DNA from: Pelodera strongyloides | Lineage: Eukaryota > Nematoda > Chromadorea > Rhabditida > Rhabditidae | NCBI GenBank assembly: GCA_036852015.1 | Contig: JAANDG010000462.1 | Location: forward strand, 54,213 to 118,212 | Direction: 5' to 3' | Length of the DNA stretch: 64,000 nt | Shown here: one piece after another, positions 63,109-64,000 of the stretch | Position numbering within the stretch: the stretch's first letter is position 1 | How the letters are laid out: each line of letters starts with the position of its first letter | Notes under the pieces: model-generated | What the model was told of the DNA's origin: nothing | Database searches by the model: none | The model's input: the letters and a program-made list of their open reading frames with translations, nothing else | Position numbers and translations under genes: made by a program

Positions 63109-63540
63109 TTAAAGGAAGGCAGTCACTTCAAAATCAACTTTTTTATTCGATTTTTATTAGATGCAAGCAGATTTATAGAACAATATGCAGCCCATAAAAA
63201 TCCACATAAAATAGAACCCAGGGAGAGAAATCAATGAGAATGAGTTTTGATAAATGACCGACGCCGGTGCATATATGCAATTGCCAGGGGTACTTGGAGA
63301 GTGAACAGCCTGCAGTGTTACACCTGGCGCGTGGTTTATCACTGCAGGGTATTTATTATGACACTCTATACGGGCAATTATAAACTACGGTATATAAGTA
63401 AAAGTCATAAACAGGGATTTCTCTCCCTGAGTTCGTTTTGCCGTACTTTGGCGCTGGAATCGTCGTTTTCTTCACATACTTGAACAATTAATGAAAAGCG
63501 AATAAAAAATACGAATTTGTAGTGACTGCGATCCTTTAAG
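63109..63540. mobile_element. MITE ending TTTTAAAGGAAGGCAGTCAC
   Basis: The left end TTTTAAAGGAAGGCAGTCAC (then TTCAAAATC) is mirrored by GAATTTGTAGTGACTGCGAT (then CCTTTAAG). The interior shares CTGCAGTGTTACACCTGGCG, GTTTATCACTGCAGGGTATT and GGGCAATTATAAACTA with the copy at 58030-58329. There is no coding capacity. Confidence 0.85.
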
Positions 63541-63877
63541 TGACTCCAAATTGCTAATAAATATAATTCTTTTACGCTTCAAGAGCTTTACCTTTCCAAG
63601 GTGGTACACTACGTTTGAAAGACAGAGCGAGCGTATGACTTCAGAAGTCCTGGGCAGTGTGCGCCGAATTCCAGAGCACAAATTGTTAAGGAAAAGGCAT
63701 CTCATTTAAGAGCCCAATACGATATCTTTTCAATTTTACGTCAGCTTTTTGCTTGATTCAGCTTTTGGAGGATAACAAAAGTTATTCCACCAAAACAATA
63801 TAAACCGATTGTGTAGCATACGTAAGATTTGGAACTCTAATTCTGCATATGTAGAGCGAATATTTGTGGACTCTTCT
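63541..63877. other. Intergenic, possible 5' flank of the last gene
   Basis: No gene is seen. A 77-codon minus-strand open frame (63472-63705) overlaps the end of the MITE and is not supported. Confidence 0.4.
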
Positions 63878-64000
63878 ATGATCGATATCCTCTCCAGACG
63901 TAATTTGTTTCAACTTGTTCTTCGAAGAAAGTTAACGCGTACCGCTTTAGCCCCAAGAAGATCCTCCATGTGTAGTAGAAGCAACCGTGGTGGCTCTGGT
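63878..64000 (+). CDS. N-terminus of a gene, mitochondrial-presequence-like
   Basis: 41 codons are open from MIDILSRRNLFQLVLRRKLT to the window edge, continuing RTALAPRRSSMCSRSNRGGS. The stretch has many Arg, many Leu/Ser, and no acidic residue after residue 3, as in a mitochondrial targeting presequence. The rest of the gene lies outside, so neither function nor the start can be confirmed. Confidence 0.4.
   Translation, partial: MIDILSRRNLFQLVLRRKLTRTALAPRRSSMCSRSNRGGSG

Overview
This window is nuclear DNA from a nematode. The case rests on gene content and gene structure: two DUF273-type proteins and a DB-module protein (families known essentially from nematodes), many short exons of about 60-220 bases, TTTCAG-type 3' splice sites, GTAAGT/GTGAGT donors and AATAAA signals just after stop codons. 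The species cannot be named from the sequence. All gene models below were joined by hand from splice signals, reading phase and, where possible, comparison between paralogues inside the window.

Layout. 0-1.9 kb: 3' end of a DUF273-type gene. 2-13 kb: repeat-rich DNA with microsatellites, a 14-base tandem array, a tRNA-like unit and a few exon-like pieces. 13.1-17.2 kb: a second, complete DUF273-type gene with the same exon pattern, carrying a 79-base tandem duplication that shifts its frame. 17.9-18.6 kb (minus): a 94-residue single-span membrane protein. 20.8-24.3 kb: a short-chain dehydrogenase/reductase (10 exons, 293 aa). 26.3-28.3 kb: a secreted DB-module protein. 28.7-29.4 kb: a GC-rich array around a tRNA-like unit.

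29.5-45.1 kb is rich in genes for secreted or surface proteins on both strands: a small Gly/Ala/His-rich secreted protein (minus), a Cys-rich protein, an 81-residue secreted protein and two unnamed proteins (plus), a membrane protein (minus), and two tandem minus-strand genes for GPI-anchored Ly-6/three-finger-like proteins (294 and 304 aa). The tandem pair has nine exons each and matching phases at every junction. Their common origin and likely extracellular location are the main evidence that this is a surface/secreted gene neighbourhood; a joint function is not shown.

47.7-53.4 kb: a 14-exon divergent alpha-tubulin with a changed nucleotide-binding Gly loop and no lysine in the loop that normally carries Lys40. 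55.0-56.0 kb: an unrecognised basic protein. 56.9-58.0 kb: a decayed RTE-type LINE. 59.0-62.0 kb: a Ser-rich 188-residue protein whose introns carry two foldback elements. 62.2-63.5 kb: three foldback elements side by side. 63.88 kb to the end: the start of a gene with a mitochondrial-presequence-like N-terminus.

The most pervasive non-genic signal is a set of foldback (inverted-repeat) elements, many in introns. At least five different ones end in TTTAAAGG-like termini.
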